DNA from: G963923955 sp963923955 | GTDB lineage: Bacteria; Pseudomonadota; Gammaproteobacteria; Eutrophobiales; Eutrophobiaceae | DNA: 64,000 nt | NCBI GenBank assembly: GCA_963923955.1 | Contig: OZ000552.1 | Coordinates: 2,232,001-2,296,000, forward strand | Reading direction: 5' to 3' | Shown: piece by piece, positions 7,642 through 16,324 of the stretch | Numbering within the stretch: the first letter of the stretch is position 1 | How the letters are laid out: each line of letters begins with the position of its first letter | The notes under the pieces: model-generated | The model's database searches: none | Seen by the model: only the letters and a program-made list of their open reading frames with translations | Told to the model about the DNA's origin: nothing | Position numbers and translations under genes: made by a program

Positions 7642-9165
7642 GTGGACGTCGCACTCGTATATAGCCGCGCCCTGGCCGGCATCCATTCGCCACTGGTCAC
7701 CATCGAAGTCCATCTCTCGCGCGGGCTTCCCAGCCTCTCTATCGTCGGCCTGCCGGAGACCGCGGTCAAGGAGAGCAAGGAGAGGGTGCGCAGCGCCATA
7801 TTGAATAACCACTTCGAGTTTCCACTGCGCCGCATCACCATCAACTTAGCCCCGGCGGACTTGCCCAAAGAAGGCGGCCGTTTTGACTTAGCCATCGCGC
7901 TGGGCATACTCGTTGCTTCCGGACAGCTCTCAGGCGAGGCGCTTGATTCTTATGAATTCATCGGCGAGCTTGCCCTAACCGGCGCGCTCCGGGCCGTGCG
8001 CGGCGCGTTGCCGACCGCCAAATCCGCGCACGCGGCACAGCGGAAACTCATTCTGCCCAAGGCCAACGCCGCGGAGGCCGGGCTGATCGGCCGGCTCGTG
8101 GTTTATCCGGCCGAGCACCTGCTTGATGTCTGCGCCCACCTAAACGGCAACACGGCCCTGGATGAATACAAGGCCTCGCCGGCCAACGCGGCGCGCCGGC
8201 ACACGCAGGCCAATCTCTCGGATATTCGCGGACAGCACCAGGCAAAGCGCGCATTAGAAATCGCCGCCGCAGGCCAGCATAACCTGCTGATGATCGGCCC
8301 ACCCGGCTCCGGCAAGACCATGCTGGCCGAGCGCTTAGCCGGCATCCTCCCGCCCATGTCGGAGGCACAGGCGCTGGAGAGCGCTGCCATTAAATCCATC
8401 AGCAGCCACGGCTTTGACCCGGCATGTTGGTCTGCGCGTCCGGTGCGCGCACCGCACCACACTACTTCTGCCATCGCCCTGGTGGGCGGCGGCAGTCATC
8501 CGCGTCCGGGGGAGATATCCCTGGCCCACAACGGCGTGCTGTTCTTAGATGAGCTGCCTGAATTTGAACGCCGGGTGCTGGAAGTGCTGCGTGAGCCATT
8601 AGAATCCGGCCGCGTCATCATCTCGCGCGCTGCTTATCAGGCTGAGTTCCCCGCCGGCTTTCAGTTGATCGCGGCGATGAACCCCTGCCCCTGCGGGTAT
8701 CTGGGCGATGCAAGCAATCGTTGTCAATGCAGCTATGAGCAGATCCGCCGCTATCGCGCCCGCATCTCCGGGCCCTTGCTGGACCGGATAGACCTGCACA
8801 TCGAAGTGCCTAATATGCCGAAGGAAATACTGCGAAAAAACGAGCCTGGGAGTATTGAATCCAGCGCCCTGGTGCAGCGCCGGGTGATAGCGAGTTATGA
8901 ACGCCAGCTGCGGCGTCACGGCAAGGCCAACAGCAAGCTGAGCAACCGCGAGATCGAACAACACTGCAAATTGGCAAGCGAGCAGATCGCGCTGTTGGAG
9001 CAGGCCATCACGCAACTTGGCTTATCAGCGCGCGCCATGCAGCGTATCATCAAGGTCGCCAGGACGATTGCTGATCTGGATGAGAGCGAACACATTGCCA
9101 CCGCACATCTCACCGAGGCCATCGGCTATCGCCGCCTGGAACGCAATAAGCTGTTGCCAACTTGA
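7642..9165 (+). CDS. comM: YifB/ComM family Mg-chelatase-like AAA ATPase
   Basis: Hexameric DNA helicase that promotes branch migration during integration of incoming DNA in natural transformation. It has 507 residues, a normal length. The order is an N-terminal Lon-protease-like domain (GLPSLSIVGLPETAVKESKE), then AAA+ with Walker A GPPGSGKTMLAERLAGILP, Walker B VLFLDELPEF, a cysteine cluster (NPCPCGYLGD...CQC), and a C-terminal Mg-chelatase domain. The start is GTG at 7642, seven bases after AGGGAG. The protein is widespread in non-competent bacteria too, so it does not itself prove competence. Confidence 0.94.
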   Translation: MDVALVYSRALAGIHSPLVTIEVHLSRGLPSLSIVGLPETAVKESKERVRSAILNNHFEFPLRRITINLAPADLPKEGGRFDLAIALGILVASGQLSGEALDSYEFIGELALTGALRAVRGALPTAKSAHAAQRKLILPKANAAEAGLIGRLVVYPAEHLLDVCAHLNGNTALDEYKASPANAARRHTQANLSDIRGQHQAKRALEIAAAGQHNLLMIGPPGSGKTMLAERLAGILPPMSEAQALESAAIKSISSHGFDPACWSARPVRAPHHTTSAIALVGGGSHPRPGEISLAHNGVLFLDELPEFERRVLEVLREPLESGRVIISRAAYQAEFPAGFQLIAAMNPCPCGYLGDASNRCQCSYEQIRRYRARISGPLLDRIDLHIEVPNMPKEILRKNEPGSIESSALVQRRVIASYERQLRRHGKANSKLSNREIEQHCKLASEQIALLEQAITQLGLSARAMQRIIKVARTIADLDESEHIATAHLTEAIGYRRLERNKLLPT

Positions 9166-9219
9166 CGCCGATGACTTGCACGGCTTGCGCCGCAGGGCGC
9201 AATCAGGTGAAATAGGCCC

Positions 9220-9615
9220 ATGCCGGATAAAGACGAATATTATGTGCACGTTGCCGTGGAGACCGCCTACATCGCGGAGCAGTCCATCCCGGCCCAAGAC
9301 CATCACGAGGGCCGCTATGTCTTTGCCTATACGATCACCATTACCAACAAGGGCGCGGTGGCGGCGCGGCTGTTGAGCCGCCACTGGATCATCACCGATG
9401 CCAACAACAAGGTGCAGGAGGTGCAGGGAGAAGGCGTGATCGGCGAACAACCGCACCTGCATCCGGGCGAGTATTTTCGCTACACCAGCGGGGCGATTCT
9501 GGAGACGCCGGTCGGCTGTATGGAAGGGCGCTACTTCATGCTCGCCGATGATGGGGTGGAATTTGAAACGCCTATCCCGGCCTTTAGCCTGTCCACCCCG
9601 GGCACGCTGCATTAA
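9220..9615 (+). CDS. apaG: ApaG
   Basis: Single-domain fibronectin-like beta-sandwich protein of 131 residues. Its exact biochemical role is unsettled; it has been linked to cobalt/magnesium resistance. Family landmarks are the YVFAYTITITNKG strand, LLSRHWIITDANNKVQEV, the glycine-rich GEGVIGEQPHLHPGE turn, and GRYFMLADDGVEFETPIPAF near the end. It is followed nine bases later by apaH, the pairing conserved in gammaproteobacteria. The start is ATG at 9220 after AGGTGA. Confidence 0.95.
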   Translation: MPDKDEYYVHVAVETAYIAEQSIPAQDHHEGRYVFAYTITITNKGAVAARLLSRHWIITDANNKVQEVQGEGVIGEQPHLHPGEYFRYTSGAILETPVGCMEGRYFMLADDGVEFETPIPAFSLSTPGTLH

Positions 9616-9624
9616 TCTCGCTCT

Positions 9625-10473
9625 ATGGCGACCTATGCGATCGGCGATCTGCAGGGCTGCTATGAGGAGCTTATCGATCTTCTGGATAAGATAAACTTTG
9701 ATGCGGCCAAGGACCAGTTATGTTTCGTGGGCGATCTGGTAAACCGCGGCCCGCATTCCCTAAAGACCCTGCGCTTCGTGCATGCACTGGGCGCAAATGC
9801 CGTCACCGTGCTCGGCAACCATGATCTGCACCTGCTCGCCATCGCCGCGGGGCAGGAAAAATACATGCACACCGGCGATACGCTGGCGGAAATATTGGAT
9901 GCGCCGGATAAAGACGCCCTGCTCAGTTGGTTAGGCCGACAGGCCCTGGTTTATCAACACGAAGAGCTCAAATTTACGCTGGTACATGCCGGCCTGCCGC
10001 CGCAGTGGGAAGTGGGCCAGGCGCGCGAATATGCACGGGAAGTAGAAATGGCTTTGACTGCTGATAACCACAAAGAATACTTTGCGCACATGTACGGCAG
10101 GCAACCGGCGCAATGGTCGGAGCGGCTGGACGGATGGGGGCGGCTGCGTTTCATCACCAACTGCCTGACCCGTCTGCGCTATTGCGATGCCACGGGCCGG
10201 CTTGATTTTAAGGAAAAGCTGGCCCCGGGCCGCCAAGCAGCGGGCCTCTTTCCCTGGTTTGAGTTAGAACAACGCGCAAGCCGACATGACAAAATCATCT
10301 TCGGCCACTGGGCTTCCCTGCGTGAGTATAAATTCGATTACAAGGCCTTCAATGTCTATCCGACTGATAGGGGATGCGTATGGGGCGGGAGCCTGGCGGC
10401 GCTTCGATTGGAAGATGAAAGATTTTTTAGCGTGGCTTCCAGACAAGGGATCCGTCTTGCCGCGCACAGCTAG
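9625..10473 (+). CDS. apaH: Symmetrical bis(5'-nucleosyl)-tetraphosphatase ApaH
   Basis: Cytoplasmic metallophosphatase that splits Ap4A into two ADP and can remove Np4 caps from RNA. It has 282 residues, like E. coli ApaH. The calcineurin-type metal motifs are in order: AIGDLQGC (first metal aspartate), FVGDLVNRGPHS, LGNHDLHL, and later VHAGLPPQW and FGHWAS with the histidines. It directly follows apaG in a probable two-gene operon. A HIT-family protein at 38435, another possible dinucleoside polyphosphate enzyme, is unlinked. Confidence 0.95.
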   Translation: MATYAIGDLQGCYEELIDLLDKINFDAAKDQLCFVGDLVNRGPHSLKTLRFVHALGANAVTVLGNHDLHLLAIAAGQEKYMHTGDTLAEILDAPDKDALLSWLGRQALVYQHEELKFTLVHAGLPPQWEVGQAREYAREVEMALTADNHKEYFAHMYGRQPAQWSERLDGWGRLRFITNCLTRLRYCDATGRLDFKEKLAPGRQAAGLFPWFELEQRASRHDKIIFGHWASLREYKFDYKAFNVYPTDRGCVWGGSLAALRLEDERFFSVASRQGIRLAAHS

Positions 10474-10585
10474 GCGCAAGGAAACGCTGAACCAAGTCCG
10501 CCCGGGGCCTGTCTTAGATGTCGTATAGTCAATGCTGTTTTTATCGCTATACTTACATGCCCAAATTTATGCTTATCAAAATCTT

Positions 10586-12172
10586 ATGAACATAAATAAT
10601 AAATGCTCACGCCGTGATTTCGTACAGTTTATCGGCGGCCTATCCGCCGCTGCCCTGCTGCCTGCCGGCTCGCTTGGCGCATCGGCCGGGCCGCACAAAC
10701 AAATCAAGGCGATACGACCCAGCAGCGCAGATGAGCTTATCCTCGCCGATGGTCTGGACTATGAAATGCTGATCTCCTGGGGCGAGACCATCAACGCACA
10801 GGGACAGCGCTTTGGCTTTAACAATGACTACCTGGATTTCATCACCATCAATAACAATCCGGATGATTGTCTGCTCTGGGTCAACCATGAATCAATCGCC
10901 TTGGGCTACTTCCCCACACCGACCAGGCCGGAAGAAAAATTACAGGCAGATGTTGAGACCGAGGCGCGCGAGGTGGGCGGCAGCATCCTGAGAATGAAAA
11001 GGCTCCAGGGCCAATGGCGGATCATAAAAGATGACGCCCTGAACCGCCGCATTGATGCGCTGACGCCCATCCCCCTGATCGCCGCTGGCCCCATTGCCGG
11101 CACTACAACAGCACAAGGCACCCTTGCCAACTGCGCCGGCGGCCGCACGCCCTGGGACACCTTCCTAAGCTGTGAAGAGAATTATCATTACTATGTAGGG
11201 GAAGTTGACTTCAGCAGCGATAGCCGCCGTTTCTCCAAGCCGCCCACCGTCGGTTGGGAGCGCTTTTTTGACATGCCTCCCGAGCACTACGGCTGGGTGG
11301 TCGAGGTCGATCCCTTTAGCGGTGCGGCCAAAAAGCATACGTCCATGGGCCGCTTCGCCCATGAATCCGCCACTGTCGTTGTCGCCGAAGATGGGCGCTG
11401 TGTTGTTTATAGCGGCGATGACAAGACCGATGAGCGCATCTACAAGTTCATCGCTGATAGGCCCGGGAGCCTGGAGACAGGCATACTTTATGTCGCCGAT
11501 ACCAATCAAGGCAGATGGCTGCCGCTTGATATAGAGCAGAACCGGAAACTAAAAGGTCATTTTCCCAGCCAGCTTGATCTGCTTATCCGTACCCGTGAAG
11601 CCGCAAGGCTCGCCGGCGGCACACCCCAGGACCGGCCGGAAGACATCGAACGAGACCCGCGCTCCGGCGCTGTATTCGTTACGCTGACAAAAAACACACG
11701 AGCCGGGCGGCCCTTCGGCTCGATCCTCAAGCTAGAAGAAGACCACAACGATCCACTGGCACTGAACTTTACAGCATCCACCTTCCTAACCGGGGGCGAG
11801 CAGACCGGCTTTGCCTGCCCGGACAACCTCGCCTTTGATAAGCAGGGCAATCTCTGGTTCACCTCAGACATTGCAACCGAGCAACTGAACCTGCCGCCCT
11901 ATGCCGCATTCAAAAACAACGGCCTGTTTTTCGTGCCCATGTCCGGCGTTGAGGCAGGTCGGGTGATACAGCTGGCCTCAGCGCCGGTGCAGGCAGAGTT
12001 TACCGGCATACGTTTTTCTGATGACGGGCATAGCCTGTTCGTCTCGGTGCAACACCCGGGCGAGAATTCCGCCGACCGAGCCAGGCTTGACAGCCATTGG
12101 CCTGATGGCGGCAATGCCCTGCCAAGACCGAGCGTGGTCGTCATAAGCGGCGAATTCCTTAAAACGACATAG
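10586..12172 (+). CDS. PhoX-like secreted phosphatase (DUF839)
   Basis: Exported protein of 528 residues with a twin-arginine signal: SRRDFVQFIGGLSAAALLPA sits about ten residues from the ATG at 10586. That ATG is preferred over an upstream start because it places the RR motif correctly. The mature part is a PhoX/DUF839 beta-propeller (CLLWVNHESIALGYFPTPTR, GGRTPWDTFLSCEENYHYY, ATVVVAEDGRCVVYSGDD, DNLAFDKQGNLWFTSD). PhoX enzymes are Tat-exported alkaline phosphatases with iron and calcium, folded before export. Whether this one is an active phosphatase is inference. No Pho box was found in the short upstream gap, which I read by eye. Confidence 0.85.
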   Translation: MNINNKCSRRDFVQFIGGLSAAALLPAGSLGASAGPHKQIKAIRPSSADELILADGLDYEMLISWGETINAQGQRFGFNNDYLDFITINNNPDDCLLWVNHESIALGYFPTPTRPEEKLQADVETEAREVGGSILRMKRLQGQWRIIKDDALNRRIDALTPIPLIAAGPIAGTTTAQGTLANCAGGRTPWDTFLSCEENYHYYVGEVDFSSDSRRFSKPPTVGWERFFDMPPEHYGWVVEVDPFSGAAKKHTSMGRFAHESATVVVAEDGRCVVYSGDDKTDERIYKFIADRPGSLETGILYVADTNQGRWLPLDIEQNRKLKGHFPSQLDLLIRTREAARLAGGTPQDRPEDIERDPRSGAVFVTLTKNTRAGRPFGSILKLEEDHNDPLALNFTASTFLTGGEQTGFACPDNLAFDKQGNLWFTSDIATEQLNLPPYAAFKNNGLFFVPMSGVEAGRVIQLASAPVQAEFTGIRFSDDGHSLFVSVQHPGENSADRARLDSHWPDGGNALPRPSVVVISGEFLKTT

Positions 12173-12278
12173 CACTTTGAAGGCTTGATTTGGAAGGAAG
12201 ATCTTAAGAAAGGGATTTTTCGCGCCTCTTCACAACTGTTACGCAGGGAATGGCGGGGGCGGCGAGCGCCCACCCGCC

Positions 12279-12869
12279 TCAACAGCCCTTGTAGTTCCTC
12301 TCCACGCACTCGCGGGCCAGTTGCTGGGCGGTAGTAATATCGGCGGGCCTCATCTCCTCGGCGAGCAAGTCCCTGTTTTCTGCAGCCAGCTCGTGGCCCT
12401 GTGCTGCGGCCAGGTTATACCACAGATGGGCGCGGATATAGTCTTGCGGTACGCCTCGCCCCTTGTCATACATAAACCCCAGATTGTTTTGGGCACCGGC
12501 ATCGCCCTGCTCGGCCGCCAGTTGCCACCACTTCGCAGCCATCCGATAATTCCGCGCCACGCCCTGCCCCTCGTCATACATCACTCCCAGATTGTGCTGG
12601 GCATGGTCATTGCCCTGCTCGGCCGCTCGCCGATACCACTTCACGGCTTCCTTGTCATCCTGCACCACGCCTAGCCCCTGGTCATACATCACCCCCAGAC
12701 TGTTTTGGGCAGCGGCAAGGCCCTGCTCGGCCAGGGCTTGCCATTCACGCAGGGCGGTGGCGTAGTCGCCGCGCTCATAGGCTGCCATGCCCTTTTCAAA
12801 ATCCGCCGCCGGGGCGGCAAGGGCAGTGAGGCAAAGCAGAATGGGAAGAAGGTTTCTCGTTTGTTTCAT
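12279..12869 (-). CDS. Sel1-repeat (SEL1-like TPR) exported protein
   Basis: 196 residues with a signal peptide (MKQTRNLLPILLCLTALAAP). A TPR-like start (FEKGMAAYERGDYATALREW) precedes three clear Sel1 repeats of 36 residues (AQNSLGVMYDQGLGV, AQHNLGVMYDEGQGV, AQNNLGFMYDKGRGV), each ending WYRRAAEQGN or similar. Sel1 proteins act as periplasmic or secreted scaffolds, and no partner is visible here. The start ATG at 12869 is the one that opens the signal peptide. A GC-rich hairpin (12252-12278) follows the stop directly, between this gene and the converging PhoX-like gene. It has no T-run, so I do not call it a terminator. Confidence 0.88.
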   Translation of the reverse strand: MKQTRNLLPILLCLTALAAPAADFEKGMAAYERGDYATALREWQALAEQGLAAAQNSLGVMYDQGLGVVQDDKEAVKWYRRAAEQGNDHAQHNLGVMYDEGQGVARNYRMAAKWWQLAAEQGDAGAQNNLGFMYDKGRGVPQDYIRAHLWYNLAAAQGHELAAENRDLLAEEMRPADITTAQQLARECVERNYKGC

Positions 12870-12942
12870 AGGTAAGCGGCTCCGTTGTTTCGCGCCATCA
12901 TACAGCAAGGCCCTTTAGTGGGCAAAGGCCCGATGCGCGCGC

Positions 12943-15900
12943 TCATGTTGAGGCTTCCTTAACATAATCCCACTCCCGCCAGCCCTTTAACAAGGGAAAA
13001 TACAGACCCAGTTTGATGGGTCTGTCTTCCATCGCGCTCAGTAGCGCCGCGTATTTTTCTAACTGGTCTTGATAACGTGCGCGCTCCTGATCCAGGAAGG
13101 CTTGTGTATCTCCGCCCTCGTGACGACCGGTCTTGTAATCGATAATCCAGCGGGTGCCGTCCTGATCGACAAAGGTTCTATCGATGATGACCTTGACCAG
13201 CCGGCCTTGATGCAAGCCGCTAAGGGCATATTCATTGATCCGCTCCTGATGCTCATTGGATAACAACCACCTGCCTCTTGCATCTGCAAGCAGGTTTATC
13301 AGCGCCTGCGCCACGCGCGCACTCGCCCCGTGAAGCGCAGCATCGACAACCCCGAGCCGCCGTAATGCCAGCGCATAATGCGCCATCCGGGCCTTGACCC
13401 GTTGTGGGTTCCAGCTGTCAATACCTTGTTCGGCAAATAACTGGATATAGCGATGTACGACGGAGCCGACATGCCGGATGGTCTCGCTCGCCCAGGCAAA
13501 TTCAATGCCCTCCATTGCGTCCGCCTGCACAGACAGGCCGGTCGCGCTCAGCCTGTCATCCTGCGCCCGCACCGGATCAGGGGCGGCGGGTAATTGCCAT
13601 GTCTGCGCAAGCCGCCGCATACTCTTGGAAGGCAAAAGCGCGGGCCTTGCAACTTCCGCCGCATCTTCATCGGCGCTTAACAGATCCACCAAGCCGTCTT
13701 TCACGAGCGGCCACAACTGCGCCAGCAGGCTATTGTAAGGCGGCGCGGCCGGCTGTAATCCCTGTTCTGTGTGTTGCGGCTTGATGGTGTGGAGGAGATG
13801 CAATTTTCTCTTCGCCCGTGTTGCGGCGACATACAGCAGACGCCCCTCTTCATAGCGCTGTTTTTCATTTTCAAGCTGCCGTAGATAGCGATATATGGGC
13901 GGCAGCGCGCTCTCACCTGCCGCCTTTATCGGCGCCAGCAGCAGGGCCTGGCGTGCAGGCCGCGGCAGTTCCATCCACAGCAATAGCTCGGTCTTATCGG
14001 TAGCGCTGCCCCGGCATAGACCGGGCAAGATGACTGTATCAAACTCCAGCCCCTTGGCCTTGTGTATGGTCATCAACTGCAGCGTATCATCGGCGGTCAC
14101 ATCGGCGGCGGCGGACAACTCGGCGACTTGTTGCGCAAAGACAGCCCGATCTTTTATGTTGCCGCCTTGATCAAATTTCTCTATCAGATCAAAAAAGCTT
14201 CGCGTATTCTCCAGCGCGGTCTCATCCGTCAAGGTCGCCGGCCCGCCGATACTCATCCAGACTGATTCCACCCAGCGACTTAGATGTCTGCGCCCGCGCT
14301 CGGCAAAGGCGGCTTGCAGAATCTTGCGTATGCTTGCCAAGCGCAACTGCCCGGCATGACTGAGTGCTTGGCACCTTGCCGGCTCATTCATGCACTGCCA
14401 GATGGTCTTGTCTTTGTCCTTGCCTAAGATAAACAGATCGCCAAGACTTAAGCCGCACCAGGGGGCGCGCAGGACCGCCAGCCAGGCGATGCGATCAGCA
14501 AAATGGCTTAAGGCATGGGTCAGGGCCAGCAGATCCATGATCGCCGCCTGGGTGCCGAGGCGGTCGATCTCCACGGCGCGAAAGCGAAGACCGGCCTGTC
14601 GTAGTGCGGGAATAATTTCATGCAGATGGCTGCGATTCCTGACCAAGATTGCGATCTTCTCTTGCGCCCTTTTTTCTCGGGCGGACTTGATTAACTCGAC
14701 AACGGTCTCTGCTTCTCTTGCATGATCACGCCCGACTATGGGATGGTGCGTAACCGCCTGCCCATCCTCTTGCCGGTCAAAGGCATCCGCCTTGACATAG
14801 GCCACCGCACCGCGACTCAGATCGGGATTGTGCGGCAGGACTTGACTGAAGGTATTATTTACCCACTCTACAATGGATTTTTTTGCGCGAAAGTTAAGCC
14901 TGATGTTTAGCGGCTTCAGCGGCACCTGCCCCAGCCGCGCTTCCTTCCAGGTGTTCAAAAAAAGCCCTACTTCGGCCTCACGAAAACGGTAGATAGACTG
15001 CATGGGATCGCCCACCAGAAACAGGCTATGCCCATCTTGCCCCGACCAGCCCGCCGTCAGGCGCTCCAACAGGACATATTGATTAATCGAAATATCCTGG
15101 AACTCATCCAGCAGTATATGTTTGATGCGATAATCCAGATGCAGGGCCAGATCGCTCGGCGCCTCCTCACTGCCGAGGGCCTGAATCGCCGCCTGGGTAA
15201 TGCCGCTAAAGTCGATCTGGTTTTTCTCAGCAAAGAGCACCCGTAGCTGTGCATCGGCGAGGATGAGTAATTGATACAGCGCATTGAGCACCTGCCATTC
15301 CTGCTCGCTATAACCAACCGGGGGCAGCGCTCTTATCTCCAGCAAACACGCACGCAACTCATCATCGCTGGCAAGCCGCGCCAGCATCGTTTGAAAACGC
15401 TGTTTCATTTCCTTCTGCGCGGCAGCGGCGGGAAAGCCCTGGCCCTTATTCACCCGCTTGCGCCACTCACCTTCTCGCGTCAGGCATAGATCAACGATGA
15501 AGCGCCAGCTTGCGAGATCATCAGCCGCCGCCCCCGGCAGGCAGCTAAACTCGCCGCCTTCCCAAGCAAGATTCCTGGCGGCAAAAGCGACACAGGCCAG
15601 AAATTCCGCATCGAGCCTTTCATGCAGGCGCGGCTGCATGGCTTGTAAGCTTGCTTCCACCAGCTGTCTTAGTGCCGCCTCCAGTTCCCGCCGCTCGGGC
15701 TGCCCGACAACATGCCGCAACCACTGATCCCGGCGGGCGAGCATGCCGGCCAGCATCGTGCGCAGAGCAGGCAGGTCATTATCTAAGTGTGTTAATAAGG
15801 TGGCGATGGCAGCTGACCAGTGCTGGTCGCTCTCAATCTCCGCAAGGGTGTTGGCGGCGGCCTGTTTGTATAATTCCCGGGCATCCTCTACCGTCTCCGG

Positions 15901-16314
15901 CTGCGCCCCAAAGCCTGCGACGATCGGCATGCGCCGGGTCAAGAAGGCGCACAGGGCATCAATGGTCTGAATGCGCAGCCGCCCCGGATTATCCACCAAC
16001 TGCCAGTTATGTTTTTCATCCTGCGCCCTTGCCGCCCGCGCCAGCTCGATGGTCTTCTCCGTCACACCATCGGCATTGTCTTCCGCGGCCATCTGCAAGG
16101 CATGAATAACACGACCACGCATCTCTGCGGCGGCCTTGCGCGTAAAGGTAATGGCGATGATCTCCTCAGGAGCCCCGGCAATGCCAAGCAGACGCAGATA
16201 GCGCTGGATCAACAGCTCGGTCTTGCCCGAACCCGCCGGCGCCTGCACGATAAAAGAGTCCGCCGGCGAGAGCGCCTGATTGCGCTGTTCAATATCGATA
16301 AGCTCACTTCTCAT
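12943..16314 (-). CDS. AddA-like UvrD/Rep-family helicase-nuclease
   Basis: 1,123-residue superfamily 1A helicase with a C-terminal RecB-type nuclease. Walker A is APAGSGKTELLIQRYL (residues about 24-40). Other helicase motifs are ILLDEFQDISINQY (II), LFLVGDPMQSIYRFREAE (III), LMTIHKAKGLEFDTVILPGL (V) and LLYVAATRAKRKLHLL (VI). The nuclease domain ends the protein (WIIDYKTGRHEG, then QLEKYAALL). With the gene directly upstream it forms an AddAB-type pair that resects broken DNA ends for recombination. The start ATG at 16314 lies ten bases past the upstream stop; a start at 16362 would overlap that gene. The ribosome site is weak, in line with coupling. Confidence 0.9.
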   Translation of the reverse strand: MRSELIDIEQRNQALSPADSFIVQAPAGSGKTELLIQRYLRLLGIAGAPEEIIAITFTRKAAAEMRGRVIHALQMAAEDNADGVTEKTIELARAARAQDEKHNWQLVDNPGRLRIQTIDALCAFLTRRMPIVAGFGAQPETVEDARELYKQAAANTLAEIESDQHWSAAIATLLTHLDNDLPALRTMLAGMLARRDQWLRHVVGQPERRELEAALRQLVEASLQAMQPRLHERLDAEFLACVAFAARNLAWEGGEFSCLPGAAADDLASWRFIVDLCLTREGEWRKRVNKGQGFPAAAAQKEMKQRFQTMLARLASDDELRACLLEIRALPPVGYSEQEWQVLNALYQLLILADAQLRVLFAEKNQIDFSGITQAAIQALGSEEAPSDLALHLDYRIKHILLDEFQDISINQYVLLERLTAGWSGQDGHSLFLVGDPMQSIYRFREAEVGLFLNTWKEARLGQVPLKPLNIRLNFRAKKSIVEWVNNTFSQVLPHNPDLSRGAVAYVKADAFDRQEDGQAVTHHPIVGRDHAREAETVVELIKSAREKRAQEKIAILVRNRSHLHEIIPALRQAGLRFRAVEIDRLGTQAAIMDLLALTHALSHFADRIAWLAVLRAPWCGLSLGDLFILGKDKDKTIWQCMNEPARCQALSHAGQLRLASIRKILQAAFAERGRRHLSRWVESVWMSIGGPATLTDETALENTRSFFDLIEKFDQGGNIKDRAVFAQQVAELSAAADVTADDTLQLMTIHKAKGLEFDTVILPGLCRGSATDKTELLLWMELPRPARQALLLAPIKAAGESALPPIYRYLRQLENEKQRYEEGRLLYVAATRAKRKLHLLHTIKPQHTEQGLQPAAPPYNSLLAQLWPLVKDGLVDLLSADEDAAEVARPALLPSKSMRRLAQTWQLPAAPDPVRAQDDRLSATGLSVQADAMEGIEFAWASETIRHVGSVVHRYIQLFAEQGIDSWNPQRVKARMAHYALALRRLGVVDAALHGASARVAQALINLLADARGRWLLSNEHQERINEYALSGLHQGRLVKVIIDRTFVDQDGTRWIIDYKTGRHEGGDTQAFLDQERARYQDQLEKYAALLSAMEDRPIKLGLYFPLLKGWREWDYVKEAST

Positions 16315-16324
16315 AATCGCTTTT

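Noticed and set aside
12252..12278. Rho-independent terminator between the PhoX-like and Sel1 genes
   Set aside because: The GC hairpin is real but has no T-run on either strand.
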